NCBI GenBank assembly: GCA_000708835.1
Contig: DF237675.1
Span: forward strand, 1 to 39,691
DNA: 39,691 nucleotides
Source: Klebsormidium nitens
Lineage: Eukaryota > Streptophyta > Klebsormidiophyceae > Klebsormidiales > Klebsormidiaceae
Reading direction: 5' to 3'
The notes beneath the pieces were generated by a model. That model worked only from the letters and a program-made list of their open reading frames with translations. It did no database searches and was not told where the DNA came from. Below, piece by piece: positions 11,984 through 24,798 of this stretch (position 1 is the first letter of the stretch; every line of letters begins with the position of its first letter). Made by a program: the position numbers and the translations under genes.

Positions 11984-12903
11984 CTCGAAGCTTTAAACTT
12001 TGGGCCCTAAGCTTGTACTTGCATGCTTGACCCATGCACCACATGAATCCCCTCCCTCATCCAATTCACTATGATGTCAAACTCTTTGCCTACACAATGA
12101 TAGCTAGTTGTTCATGTGCCAGTGGCCATTTGTGACTCGCAATGGACTACCATACCTGCATATCCATATATAGTCCACTATCCACCGTTATAGTGACTGT
12201 ACTACAGTGCATGCCATGTGCCTTTAGCTGCATATTGACGCATTGACATGTCGTGCGTGAGGATCGGACAGACGGGTGTACATAGGACGGCCGGCGCAGA
12301 TATAGGTATGCCATGTGCAAGCGGATACTTCTAATCAACTTGAATCCATAAAACACGAGCTAGACTTATGTGGATATGACGACACGCGTAAATGTTTAAC
12401 ATTATCGATGGCCGCGCCTTGGAGCACACAGTGCATGCCTAAGTTCCCAGCATCATGTGACTGAAGTATACAATATGTATACAACCCGTACAACTATATG
12501 CTGCATGGCTGGTGGATATGTCTTTCCCTGCCCTGCACATTCTAGCATGGGTTAGCTGCGCCAGCTAGTCAAATCATGACGTAGCATGGAAATTAGCCGA
12601 GCAGGCTCATGTCCGCATCTGGCTTAACATGCCACACTCGAGTGAACCCAGCTATATTCTCCATTATTCTGCTTTAGTAGAATGCCATGGCTTTGCCCAA
12701 CATGTGATGTCCACTGACACCGCAGCCGGTAGGAGCAATTTTATCACTTTGCAATTGTGCCTTCTTCTCTTGTGATCGAAAATGCTGATTGTTGTACTTT
12801 ATGCAGACTGTCATTGAGCCAGGAGACAACAACCACTCAAAGCGCAGGTTGCCAGGACATGCCTGGACGAGACCCGACTCGCTCTGGTTCGGATCGGGCG
12901 TGC
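11984..12903. other. Convergent intergenic region (3' UTRs)
   Basis: About 0.9 kb of AT-richer DNA lies between two convergent stop codons. It is expected to hold both 3' UTRs. No gene, repeat or RNA was recognised in it, and no clear TGTAA motif follows either stop. Confidence 0.6.
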
Positions 12904-15900
12904 TTAGGGTGGTGGTAAGAACGGGACTGCGACAGGGACCAGGCTGGGGTGTCTCTTGTTGTGAGGAGCCTCGCTCGTGCTGACCAGAGACGCGTCCAAG
13001 CAGCTCGTGATCAGCGCCAGCGTGTCAACCTACACATCACGAAACAGCTTGGCAATGAACAATGTAGCCGAAGACGGGGTTGCTGGTAAATCCGCTTACA
13101 CATTGTACGTGTCCTGGGCAAGCATACAAAAAATTTCCTTCTTGCTCTGCGCTCTCTCGAGCGGAGTCAAAGGGGCGACAGCCCTGGAGCTTACCGCGAC
13201 CTTGTCTGCGCCGGTGACGCGCGCCGCTGCGTCGTACTGCGCCGCGGCCTCGTCCGTGGACAGCATGGGGAACAGCTTGCCCACAATGTCCTGCACCGCA
13301 CCACCAGCGTCAGCCACGACCACCACACAGCGGGACGGGGGAAAGAACATCACCGCCCTGCGCCTGGAAGCCGCAGAAGGCCGTCCAGGAAATAGGGGAT
13401 TGGGGTCGTGAAAGCCATGTCGGCAGAAAAGCATGGGCTCTGCCGAAAAGCACTCACGAGAAAGTCGCGCCGCCGGAAGGCGTTTTTGTGCGCCGTGTCC
13501 TTCCAGCGCAGGATCTTGGTCCACTTCTTTACGCGCGGTCTGCAGGACAGCACACGCGGCGCGTCATTTGGCAAGTAGGCGGCAGAGAGAGGATTGAGCC
13601 TGGCAGTACAGATTGGACGGCAAAACCCTCGCCCTCCACACGAGCGGGCGAACTGACGCACGAAAACGGAAAAGGCTGTGCCATACGTCGCAATCGCCAT
13701 CGCGTAGTGTCCATTTGAAACCCGAAGCTGTGCAGAAAACGTGTCAGCAAACCAATTGTGGTCGACACAGGGCCTCTGGCGGGCAGCACTGACTCGTTCT
13801 TGGCGAGGAGGCGCGCGGTCAGGAAGTCGATGGCGGCCGCGCGCGACGGGTGGGGCGTGTACGCAGCGTACTCCGACGCCAACCCCGCCAGCTGCAACGG
13901 CCAGGCACAGCACGTCAGACGGGAAAGTCATAAGACGGGGAAGACGGCTGCGTTACTGCGTGATTGTGATTCAGTCGCCTCTCGTCCACTCAAGCGCATT
14001 CGAAACAGGGAGCATCGCGAAGCGCCAAGCTCGAGGGACGCTGCTTGGCATGTCCCCCTTGCGACACCGAAGCGACTAGGAGTGCTGGGGTCTGCCCCTG
14101 CCCCTTGCTCCACATTTGAGTAACTCTGGCACGCAGCGATGCCCTTCGAAGCGGCCGCTGACCTCGTCGTCCTTCATGCCCGGGTACAGCTCAGCGAGCC
14201 AGTCCTGGAAGCCGTCTCCGCTGTCCAGCGCCGCCGCGGCCGCCACCCGCCGCCAGTGCATGGTGTACCGCCACGTGGCGTCGTCCGCCTTGCCCGCCAG
14301 CACCTGCCCGAACAGGCGCACCACCGCGCTCCCCCCCGCGTGCCGCTCCACCGCACTCAGCAGCCCGTGCGCCACCTGCACGCGCAAGCGCGCCGCACAA
14401 GCGCGCCGCACAGTAGGTCAGCGCCAGAGCAAGCCACCGACCCTTCGGGCCTTGAAGTTCATCGACCAGTGAGAGGGCGACGCCCCACCTGCCGCAGCCC
14501 TGCCAACGGACCGCACACCTGACGAGCAGCCGACAAGGCCGCCCGCCGCCACAAACCGGTGCGGCCTCCTTGTCCTACACAAGACCTCGGCAGCTGGGCT
14601 GCCAACTCCTCTCCGGGACCGGCCCTGCGGCGGCTCACCAGCAGCACGGTGGCCCGCACGCCGTACTTGTCCTCCAGCCACTTGTACAGGAACACGTGGA
14701 GCGACGTCCGCGTCCCCGTCACGGTCGTCCCGCCGCGCGCCTCGGCCACGTCATCGTCTCCGTCGCGGTCGGGCGCGCCGGCCGCGTCGGGGGCGCCCTC
14801 GGACTTGAGCTTGGCACGAAATACCGCCTCGATCGTGGCCAGCAACGACTGCGCGAGGCGAAAAGGGAAACGGGGCGTAAGACTGCGAAGACTTATACTG
14901 AGGGCTAAGTGGAGCAAGGTGACTCGTCTTGAGTCTAAGAAGATACTTATCGGACGCGGCAGCCGACGTAAAGAGACATGATCATGAAGCTAACACCGCA
15001 AGGTTGTAGCAGATCCAAACGGAATGGGAGGTTTTCCTCGTACATCTTTTGACTCAGCCGGAAGAGAGTTGTTGAACTTCCGTACGAGCGCAGTGCACGA
15101 AGCAGATCCATCAACCCCTTGGCCGTAGCACTCGTAGAGGCCCGGCGTCACTCGAGCCGCGAGTGCCCGTGTCGCTGCTCCGCGGCTGCTGCGGCTGCGG
15201 CCCTCACCTGCAGGTCCACGTCCCTCCGCCTCGTTGTACGCGGCAGCCGAGACCGCACCGCGGCCGTGGGCGCCAGCGCTGCGGCGGCCGCCCCCCAGCT
15301 GGCCACGCGCGCGAAGTATCCCTCCCACAACGGGTCGTCCGCCGACGGGCCGGCAGATGCCTCGCCGTTGGCGTCCGGGCCAGCGCGGGAAAGCGCACTG
15401 GGGCCCTTCTGGCCGCGCTCCTCGGGGGGGCGGTTCTCGTTCTGGGGGCTCCCCCGATGTTGGTGCAACGGCGGGGGAGTGGGGGACGCGGCGGCGGGGA
15501 CCGGGCCGCCGGTGGCTGCGGGAGGAGAGCGCACGCGGATGTGGGTGGCGTCCCGTGGTAGGGAGAAGGCGGCCTGGATCTCGGGGGTGCGGCCGGGGAG
15601 TGGGCGGAGGGGCGCGGGCGCGCGCAGCAGGGCGAAGGTGGCACCGCCGTCGTAGGACACCTCCAAGTCCACCTACGGCCGAGACAGGAGGGGGCGGAGT
15701 CAGGGCCGAGGGGGCAGGCGAAAAGAGCATCGAAAGCAGAGTCGTCGATTCGAACGGTAGAATGTGGCGAGCTCTTCGAACAGGCCAGAGGCTATTAAAC
15801 AGAGTCCCAAGCTGGAAAGGCTCTCCTCCAACTCTGATTTTAAATTTTGAGCCGTCCAGCTGGACCATCGAACGGTGATCTGACACCGCGTTCTTCCAGA

Positions 15901-18900
15901 GCGAAAACCGAGAAAGCAAGGTTTAGGCAGAACCCATGGCTGCGATTGGCCCGTCCTCTTCCTTCTGATCACGTGCTGCGCTTCAAGTGGTGGAAGACCC
16001 GCAACCTGATCTGCTTGAAGCAACTTAAAGCAGCAGAAATGATGAGAAAAGAATATGAGAAAGGTCGTTCTGAAGAAACCCAACTTGGGTCTTCCTTCGT
16101 GAGGTATAGAGCCTACCCGACTTGCTAGGATGGAGAGCATGATACAAAAACCGCGAGAGGGGCCAGGATCTCTGGACGGTGACTCGACCGCTCATTCGAC
16201 GTTCCTCAATAGACGTGATATGTTAACAGAGCGGCCAGGTCACAGCAGGTACACAGGCGGGGCGTCTCACGAAGCCTCCTCCTGGCATTGCCACAGAATG
16301 GCCATTCGGCAGAAGCAGGCTGTACCTGCTTGGCTGGGTCTGGTCCAGCCGGGGCAACAGCTGCGGGTGGCGCCGCTTTCGGCTGCTCCACGGGCGTCGA
16401 GGAGGAGAGGCGGCTCTCGAAGCTGCGGATGTGGGCGCTCAGCTTCACCTGCAGCGCAGACACACCCACACAGCCCGCTGAGTCACGTGACGGAGAGGGA
16501 ACGGAGGGCTGTGACGTCACGAACGGGCGTGGGTGCCCGCCGATTAGCCTGTTTGCAAGATAAGTCGAGCCGTCTTGGGAAGCCCTAGACCAGAGCATGT
16601 GAAGCAGCTACTCACAACTCTAGAGAAAGGCAAAACAGACGTGGACCTCCTAAAGCTTTGCTCGTAGTCGCTCTGAGTCGGCCAATCAAACTTGCAGGTC
16701 TGGCTGCGGGGCGGGAATGCGCCTCGGGACGCGGTGTGTGGCGCGCGTACCATTTCGTCCTGCATGGCCTGCACCTCCTGCACGAAGTCGGCCTTCACGC
16801 GGGCCACCTCGCTGGGGGGGCTGCTCTCCAGGGCCGCCTCGTACCTGCACACAGACTCCCGGCCGTCAGCGAAGACGTGCGTGCCGACTTTCTGGTAGCA
16901 CCAATGTTTCTTCGTGCCCATCAGCACGACGGATGAGCGGCCCGGCCTGCATCACCAGGCAACCCCGGTGCTGCGAACCACTTATCAATGAAGACAAGCT
17001 TGGCTGTAAAGTCAGTGAGAATGGTCGGTGATCTAGAGGAGACGCCGGCTTCCCCGATCGTCATTCCCAGACCCTACCGACTCGGACAAATCGAGGTCTC
17101 AAGATCGAAGAGGGATGATTCCCGTCGGTCTTCGTTGATGTCGCCTCTGCATGATGCTTTATTTCTGAACCCCAATATTGCCGTGGGGAGCCCTAGGCGG
17201 GAGCCCGCGGCGAGCAGGTGCCGAGACTTTCTGCGGCGCTCACTCTGTGATACGCGCGTTGTGCAGCAGGATGAGCTGGCTCTCCATAGCCACCGCCTCC
17301 GCGGCGTCGCTCTCCTCCTTGAGCTGTCGCGCCAGCGCCGCCACGGGACTGCCCGCCGCCCCCAGCGCGCCCGCCCCCTGCCCCGCCAGCGCCGGCTGCC
17401 GCAGCTCCGCAAACGCGAGCCGCACTGCCTCCTGCACACAGGCGCAACCGGCACAGTCTCACGCACTGCATCCACGGAGTCTATTCGAGGTGGGCTGCAA
17501 GTGTGTAGTTCTAGGAAGCTGAAATGAAGCCAGTTGCGCGTAGGTGCAGACGTTCCTTACTGCCTGTCCAGATTATCTGTCGAGCATACTTGAGTGCCTC
17601 CGATCACCTGATTCCGCATCCATCCAATTTTCGCAAGCGGCCTCTCGATGCAACGGACCTCGGGCCCCCGGCCGTCACCTGTTCCTTGGCCTTCTTCTTG
17701 AGCAGCCGCGTCTCCCGCTTGGCGTCGTGCGCGTCCTGCTGCCACCGCCGCACCTCCGCCTCCATTGCGCGAAGCGCCTCCATCTTCTCCCTCTGTCAAC
17801 AAAACTTTTCAAAGTTCATGGCATGCCACGTGACCAAACCGGCGGGGCCTTCCCATTGCACGCAAAGAGCGCCACATGATCTGACGTAGCCTAGTTCGCC
17901 GGAGCATCATGCGGCTGCTGCCCAACCACCTCGACTGCTAAACAATGTGCACGCACTGGTGGACAGGCAGAGTAGGTCAAGCAGCTGGCCGCTCCAGGAC
18001 ATCAAGACCTCCTGCATGTATTTCGCTGGGAAGTTTCTAAACTGCAACTGGTGAGCAACTGGAGGACGGCAGTGGCCTCCGGGCTTGCTTGACAAACAGG
18101 CAACGGGTGGGCAGGTCTGTTGACAACGACGGATGCTTCCAGGGACTCAACACAAGATCAGGGGCACAAGTGCCAAAGCTGGACGACTCTCGTCAAAGCA
18201 AACTTTCATAGACTATTCCGCAGAAGTCGAGCTCGACCTGAAACGGCCCTTAAAATTAGGCAAAGGTGTAAAGGAAAGCTACAAAGTTGGACATGCTGCT
18301 CCTTGGTGTTGACCTTCTTCCTGCCAAGGTTCTGAAAGCTCATAAATCGACTACTGCCAACCGAAACCACTCCCACACATCTTCGTGGTACCTCTCCTCA
18401 CCTCCGCCGTCTCGACCTTGCGCTGCGCCTCGTCCCGCTCGTGCCGCAGGCCGTACAGCTCCCCCTCCAGCGTGGCTATCCTGGCGGCCATCTCGGCCTC
18501 GTCGCGCGAGGGGGCCTCCTGCGCGGTGCGCTCCTTGAGGTACGCCAGCGACTGCGCCACCGTGTGCCGTTGCTCCTCCAGCTGGGCACTCAAGTGGGCA
18601 ACAGCCTGGCCAGGGGGGAAGAGGAAGACAGGAATGTTGGGCAAGGTGGAGAGGGTGGGGGAAGGACTGATTGGTTATGGAAACAGCTGACCACTGGATT
18701 TCACATAGAGATTGAATGCAGGGATGGGGCAAAGTCAGGTCAAGTGGTGGTCCATTGCAAGATCAGGATGAAAAACGGTTTGAGTTTCTTAGCCGATGAA
18801 TATTAATGAATATCCAGAAACTTACAACAAAAATGCAAAGACTTCGTTGAGACACAAGGCAATGGCCTTCTGATGATGAGCATAGACGTAATACTTGTTG

Positions 18901-19788
18901 CAATGACATTGTGTGTGCAGCCGACTTGCCTCTTGCGAATCTTGCAGCTGCTCAAAGAACGGGATGCCCTCCATCCCGGCATATGTCCCAGACCCCTCCC
19001 CCAGGGGCGACACCGTCAATGCATCACTGCAGGGCAACGACATGGGGCTCAAACATGCTTGCTACACAAGTGAACGGCTAGTACTTAAGACCTGAGAGAG
19101 GGGAAAGGGCACGACAAGAGAGTGCCCTGAGGATGCTTTGAGTGGCACTTGGTTATCATTCATGTTGCAGCTGGCGCTGCTGAGCTGGCGCACCTGTAGG
19201 CGCCCCTGAGGAGCTCGCTGGTGATCCTTTCCATGACGCGCTGCAACGGGCCCAGCGCCCCTGACGCCAGGATGCTGCGCAGCACCGCCACGTGGCACGC
19301 CAGCCGCTTGCTGCTGGGGGCAGGGGCAGCGGTGCCATCGGGGGCAGCGCTCACGGCGCCGGCCACGCCCAGGGCGTCGTTCAGCTGCACCTGCACACCC
19401 ATGTGGTTCATCGAGGGCTGAGCTTCAACAACAAAAGCAGCAGCATCAGCAGTGCTATCAGGAAGGCACTAGGTCAGGTATCGCGTGTGGTACTGGCATT
19501 TTCTGGGGCCCTTGACGCCCGCCACTTTACTTGTGAGCTGTTCTCCTTGGTTCCTGTTCAAAGAGCTGGAGCGTCCAGTGGAGCTCGTGTGAGTCACTCT
19601 CAATTCGAGGCTGGACGCCCTGAGCTCGGGGCTGTGATGAGGAGCTGGCGCTGGACCGAATGCGGTTTGCACAAAGTGTGCCTTACCTCGAACTGAATGG
19701 CCTCGGATCTATGCGGCCTGCTGGGCACAGATGACACCGCCACCAGGCCGTTGTGAGCCCGCCTCTTTGCGAGGACGTCGAACTCCAT
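12904..19788 (-). CDS. Long coiled-coil protein, possibly cilium-associated
   Basis: Fifteen exons on the minus strand: 19687-19788, 19194-19417, 18930-19026, 18402-18605, 17679-17792, 17244-17431, 16751-16844, 16326-16448, 15208-15672, 14639-14848, 14163-14375, 13794-13891, 13458-13539, 13195-13290 and 12904-13029. They join without a frame break to 811 residues. The order is: N-terminal region with GLVAVSSVPSRP; a helical segment; a heptad-rich coiled coil (about 130-340, e.g. AHLSAQLEEQRHTVAQSLAY and QLKEESDAAEAVAMESQLIL); a β-like segment at ~383-430 (LEVSYDGGATFALL, ATHIRVR); a Pro/Ala-rich linker; and a helical C-terminal part with FLYKWLEDKYGVRA, VVRLFGQVLAGKADDATWRY and WLAELYPGMKDDE. 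The layout weakly recalls TSNAXIP1-like and flagella-associated coiled-coil proteins. That match is inference. One intron has a GC donor (GCAAGT, 18924-18929). The second exon's acceptor could lie 24 nt further in. Confidence 0.8.
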
Positions 19789-20648
19789 CCTCCTTGCTCA
19801 GCACATGGCAGCTCGTCGTGAAATGGTTCGAGCCATTTCAAACCCTAACCCTAACTGAGAAATCTGCAATAAGACGCCAACAGCTTGGGCTTCATTGTTT
19901 CGTTGAATGGACCATAGCTGGCGGCGGGAGCTGCTAAGAGCTTGAGGATCATCTACGGCGAGATACACTCAAGAAAAACGTGCAGAATTCTACAACAACT
20001 GCTGTCAGGCTAAATAGCGCATATCAAAGAGGCCAGACTGCTCCAGGAATTGCTGAAGCCTGTGAAGGATACGAAACTGTGAAAGGCGCCCGTGCTATTA
20101 GGACTAGAGGCTACCTGTCAGACAAGCGAAGCCAATGTCAAAGCCAATGCTTCGAATTGGCTCTCGACTGAGCTGGCAGCCCATTACAATGTTCAGCTAG
20201 ATATCGCTACCTAGGTATTTCATCACTGAGTCTGACATCAGATTCACATCCTGTACAGAGGAAGTCATCCTGTGCTGCCACGGCCGTTTGTGCTTCTGGT
20301 CCTCCATCGTACGGCCAGCAAGCGGCCATGTCCCTAGGGTGCCGTACCTGGACAACAGAAGCATCGTGCAAGAGCCGTCCGATCAAAAGTGATTTACGTT
20401 CTACGGTGACGGAACACACTTCCTAATACAATGACATTGCATACCCACACTCTGCGACTAGGAGGCGGCGAGGGAGTAGGACTATGGTCAGAGTAGTTAT
20501 AGCAGCTCCAGAGTCTACCGGTACTGCCACTGGCTTCAGCAGCAGGATTCTGTCAGTTTTAGTTGTTCAAACAGCATCTCGAGCAGGGCGGTGTTGAGGC
20601 GACCTGTGCACCACAGCCTGAGTTGCTGCCAAGTTGCGGTACGCAGGA
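19789..20648. other. Divergent promoter region, coiled-coil gene / ALB3
   Basis: The 860 bp between two divergent start codons is the shortest intergenic gap in the window and must hold both promoters. It includes the telomere-like motif at 19840-19854, close to the coiled-coil start. No TATA box, gene or RNA could be assigned. Confidence 0.55.
19840..19854 (-). promoter_or_regulatory. Telobox / interstitial telomere-like motif
   Basis: AAACCCTAACCCTAA is present, that is, two telomere-type units. It lies 52 bp upstream of the coiled-coil gene start codon. In plants, telo-boxes (AAACCCTAA) in proximal promoters bind Myb/Telobox-binding factors. That role is assumed here by analogy. Two units are too few to suggest a former chromosome end. 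Confidence 0.4.
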
Positions 20649-23600
20649 ATGATGGCGGCGGCCATTGCGGGACCGCTTGCGGTGCACTCACTGGTGGCAA
20701 GGGCGTCACTAACAGGGCCAGGGCAATGCTCGTCTTCCTTGAGCGAGCGTGCATTCAGTGCTCGCCCTCTGTATCCTGGCATTCTGCGGCACCCTTTGGT
20801 TGGTCCGAGGCTGCCCAGGAAGCAGGCGGCAGGTAGGCTGTGCCAAGCGGGGGTCGTCAGGGCGGGCTTGGAGAGCTTGGACGTCCCTGGCGCCATCTCC
20901 ACCGCACACTCGGTGACAGAGGCACTTGCGACCCGTGCTCACGACCTTGTCTACACCCTGGCTGCGGACCCTGCCGTTACGGATGCCGTCCAGGCGGCAG
21001 GCGACGCAGTTAAAAATGATAATGGAGGCCCGCTCAACATCCTGACCGGCGTTATGGAGAGCACCCTGAATGTGAGTACCGCCCCTCTCTAGTCAAACCC
21101 GGGTGAATCTTGTCTTGGAAATCCGTGCATTGGCTCTCAGCATTGCTTTTTGGGGCAACAGACTCGGTTGAATTTTCAGAGGGTTGTATTTTACTTACAG
21201 GCAGAGGGGTCCAATTAAGACATGGTTACCATCCCTTCTTCATTGCTCCTGTTCCTGTTGTCCAGCAACATGCTATCTCTCAGGCTTTCCAGGACCGCAA
21301 GTTTCGACCGAAGCACATGCTGGCACACAGGGCAATTTTGGCTAGGTGCAGCTCTTTTCTCCTGAAGTGGTTGCAGCTTTAGCTCTTCCTTGATGTGTCA
21401 AGCACTTCTCTGGTGCACAACTGCGACACTTCAATCAAGGCTGCCTCCTGGCCTTGTTTCATTTTGGGAGAGGTTGGGGTACGCACGCCAGCCTGTTTGT
21501 CGCGCTGGCGGGTCAACAATCCTCACCAGCAAGGGGCGCAGAATGGTATCCTGAATCGCACCTCCAATTTGAAGTTGCCTCTGCCAATTGTCATCGATAT
21601 GGAATGGAAGGAATCTCCTGTGGAAACCCTATCATCAAATGTGTGCCCAGAAGTTTGGTGAGCGTATCAGCGCAAGACTCTTGCAGCCAGAGACTGTGGA
21701 GTGCAGACAGGGGTTAGACAAGGCCCGTCTCCAAAGCTTTGGTAAGGAATTGCACGAACTTCACAAATCATCGATGGCGGGAGTGGTCGAGGAGAACGCT
21801 GAGGGCTGCTGTGAATAACGCATGGGTTGCAGCCTGCGGTGGTACACTGAGTGTGTGGCTGTGGTGTGGGGTGCAGCTGCTGGAGGCGGGGCTGCAGACG
21901 CTGCACGTGCCGTACGCCTACGGCTTTGCCATCATCCTGCTCACGCTGCTCGTCAAGGCGCTCACCTTCCCCCTCACCAAGCAGCAGGTACGCACGCCAG
22001 GCCCCCAGCCCGGCACCCTCCCTGAATATGCCCGAGAGGCATGGCAGGAAAGGGAATTGTGACTAGGACGGGAGCGCCGCATCAAAGTCTGCTCCTGCGC
22101 ATGCTGGCCGATGGTGCAGCCGGCCTGTTTGTGTTGTTGCTGTACCCTGGGGTGACGCTGTGGCGGTGTGCAGGTGGAGTCCACTCTGAACATGCAGGCG
22201 CTGGCGCCCAAGGTGAAGGCCATCCAGGAGCGCTACAAGGGCGACCAGGTGCGACCCCCTGACTGCACTGCCGACTGCACTCTGGAAGAGCTTTACCTCG
22301 CTCTCCTGGCGGAGCAAGCTGGTCTGGTCTGCAAGGCTTGATTATTTGGAAAGATTTTCCGCTCGGGCAGAAGTGTTCTGTGTTGCCGGTGTTGCCCATC
22401 CCTGATACACTCGTCCCTCCTCCTCGCGCCCCCTGCTGCCCTAGCGCTGACCCGTGCCAAGTATGCCGTGCAGGAGCGCATCCAGCTGGAGACGTCACGC
22501 CTGTACAAAACCGCAGGGGTCAATCCACTAGCAGGTATGCAAGCCAAATTCTTGCATGGGCAAACCAAAAAAACTCGGCAATTTGCTGCGTGCTGTTGTG
22601 AAAAACAATCCTTTGCGCCTGCACTCATGCCTTGGTGCTTCGGGTCCCTTTCCTACCACTGACCGCTCCTGTTTCGCTGTCCCCCAGGCTGCCTCCCCAC
22701 CCTGGCCACGCTACCTGTCTGGATTGGCTTGTACCGGGCGCTGTCTAATGTCGCCAGTGAGGTAGGCCCCACACCGCCCGCCTCGCTCCTTCCTTCCTGC
22801 ACAGCTGCGCAGGCCCGGTGTGCTGCAATTGACCCCGCTGCTCTCCATGTTCTGTACTTGGGCAGGAAGGCAGTCGGCCGCCTGTGGCCTCCTTGGGTGT
22901 CACCCCCGAGTCCCTCTGCCCGTCTCGAGTTGGCCTGGTGACAGGCTCCTGTCTCCGCCAGCATTTCCCAGTGGCCCGCAACCTTGTGCTACGTGAAAGT
23001 TTTGTTGTGGCCAGTTGCAGTGTGCCCCCTCCCCTCACTTCGTTCCCTTGGCTGCCGTGCAGGGCTTGTTGACGGAGGGCTTTTTCTGGATCCCGACCCT
23101 GGCCGGCCCCACCACCATTGCGGAGCGCGGCACCGGCTCCGGCACATCCTGGCTCTTCCCCTTCATCGTACGTCCCCACGCCCCTCCTCCCCTGCTCGAA
23201 GACGAACCTGCCCTCGCTTCTTCTTGCCCTGTGGTCGCTTTCGTGATCCGGCCCTGCCTGCCTAGCCTCTCTTCGTGGCCCCCTGCCTGCCTTGCCCGCC
23301 TGTTCCCGTGCTCGCCTGCCTGGCCGCGCTCAGCCATGCTTTGGGTGTCCGTGTGTGCAGGACGGGCAGCCCCCGCTGGGGTGGCAGGACACTCTGGCGT
23401 ACTTGGTGCTGCCCGTGGTGCTCGTCATCTCGCAGTTCGTCTCCATGCAGCTCATGGCGCCCCCCGAGGTACACCTCCCCCCGCAACCCTCCGCGCTGCG
23501 GCTGCTGCAGCTGCAGGCCCGCCCCTGTGTAGCCGCTCGCTCGTCTGCCCCAGCCTGGTCTGCAGATGTCCCTTCGCAATTGTATGCGGCCCGTGTCGAA

Positions 23601-24798
23601 AAAATACATGCCACCTTGCTGGTTCCCTCTCGAGGTCACCCCGTCATTGAGCGTCTTGTCTAGGGCTACTTGCTCGGTACGGTTTGATTTCGGGCATCTC
23701 AGGGCGCCAGTTCTGACGTGTGCTTTGCTTTGGGTGGCGCAGTCTCAAGACCCCGCGCAGAAGCAGTCGCAGGCCATCCTCAAGTTCCTGCCGCTCATGA
23801 TTGGCTACTTCTCGCTCTCCGTCCCCTCCGGCCTCAGCCTCTACTGGTGAGCCTCGCGTGGCGCGCGCCACCCCTGCCCCGCACACAGGCCCCCTCTGCC
23901 CAAGCACGTTGTCATTTTCATTGGAAGGGGCAGAGAAGGACACATCACGTACTTCTTTCAAGGACATGCGGGAAACACCGCAGTGATGCCGCAGCACGTC
24001 CTGCGGTCCGACTAAGTCCAGGCTAGCGCTGGAGCGTACTTTATGCTTTCCTGGCTCTCCCCGCTGACGCATGCGTGTTTGCGTGCCAGGTTGACCAACA
24101 ACGTGCTGAGCACCGCGCAGCAGGTGTACCTGAAGAAGGGCGGCGGCGCCAAGGCCGGCCTCAGCTCGCTCGAGGACGAGGGCTTCATCGACCCGGGCAA
24201 GGCGCGGCGCACCACCGTCAAGGACCTCAGCCCGCCCCCGCGCACTCCCGGGGCAGTGATCGACACGGAGGTGACAGAGCGGCCGTCCGCCGGGGAGCTG
24301 TTCCGGAGGCGGAAGGAGGAAGAGGATGCGAAAAGGGCGGATCGGCGAAGGGTCGCTGAGGCCGCGCAGCAGAAGAAGGACGCCGAGGCAGCCGCGCGCA
24401 AAGAGGAGGCCGAGAAACGATCCGCGGAGGCGGCGCAGGTGAGCACACACAGCGACGAGAAGCAAGGGGAGGACGCGGCGAGCGGGGTGTTGCAGGAAGT
24501 GCTCGTGAAGCTGAGGGGGCGCAACGAGGCCGGAGCTCGTCAAATAGATTACCGTGGCATGGTCAAAGTTTGTGGCGCCACCTTCTAACTCACATTTTTG
24601 TGATCCAATTTCCAGGTCGAAGCGAGCACAGAAAGCGAGGCGGATGCGGAGGGGGGCAACGGTGCTGCGGAGGTATCTACGGACACAAGTAGCACAGCGC
24701 CACTTCCTGGAGACTCCAATGGTGGTCAGAACGGCGCTCCAAAGGTCGGGGTGCCGGCAGGGACGCGGTCAAAGCGGTCAAGGAGAAGAAGGTCGTAG
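20649..24798 (+). CDS. ALB3: ALB3 thylakoid membrane insertase (YidC/Oxa1/Alb3 family)
   Basis: Ten exons: 20649-21071, 21877-21987, 22174-22248, 22474-22534, 22688-22761, 23063-23167, 23361-23468, 23743-23846, 24090-24438 and 24616-24798. They join to 530 residues. The first ~80 residues look like a transit peptide. The insertase core carries near-diagnostic Alb3 stretches: HVPYAYGFAIILLTLLVKAL, QLETSRLYKTAGVNPLAG, CLPTLATLPVWIGLYRALS, EGFFWIPTLAGPTTIA, FLPLMIGYFSLSVPSGLSLY and WLTNNVLSTAQQVYLKK. The protein inserts light-harvesting and photosystem proteins into thylakoids together with cpSRP54/cpSRP43/FtsY. The ~180-residue stromal tail is charged and ends in RSKRSRRRRS, matching the basic motif that binds cpSRP43 chromodomains in plant ALB3. 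ATG at 20649 is followed at once by a second ATG. Intron 1 is the longest (805 bp). Confidence 0.96.

Noticed and set aside
15735-15815. tRNA-like B box (GTTCGAATC on the minus strand)
   Set aside because: No T-stem pairing or acceptor stem could be formed around it, and it lies in an intron of the coiled-coil gene.
14990-15919. 309-residue minus-strand open frame
   Set aside because: It is GC-rich readthrough in a different frame of the true exon 15208-15672 and runs into both flanking introns. The frame encoding LEVSYDGGATFALL joins its neighbours in phase.
19840-19854. Possible chromosome-end or fusion site
   Set aside because: Only two telomere-type units, with ordinary genes on both sides.
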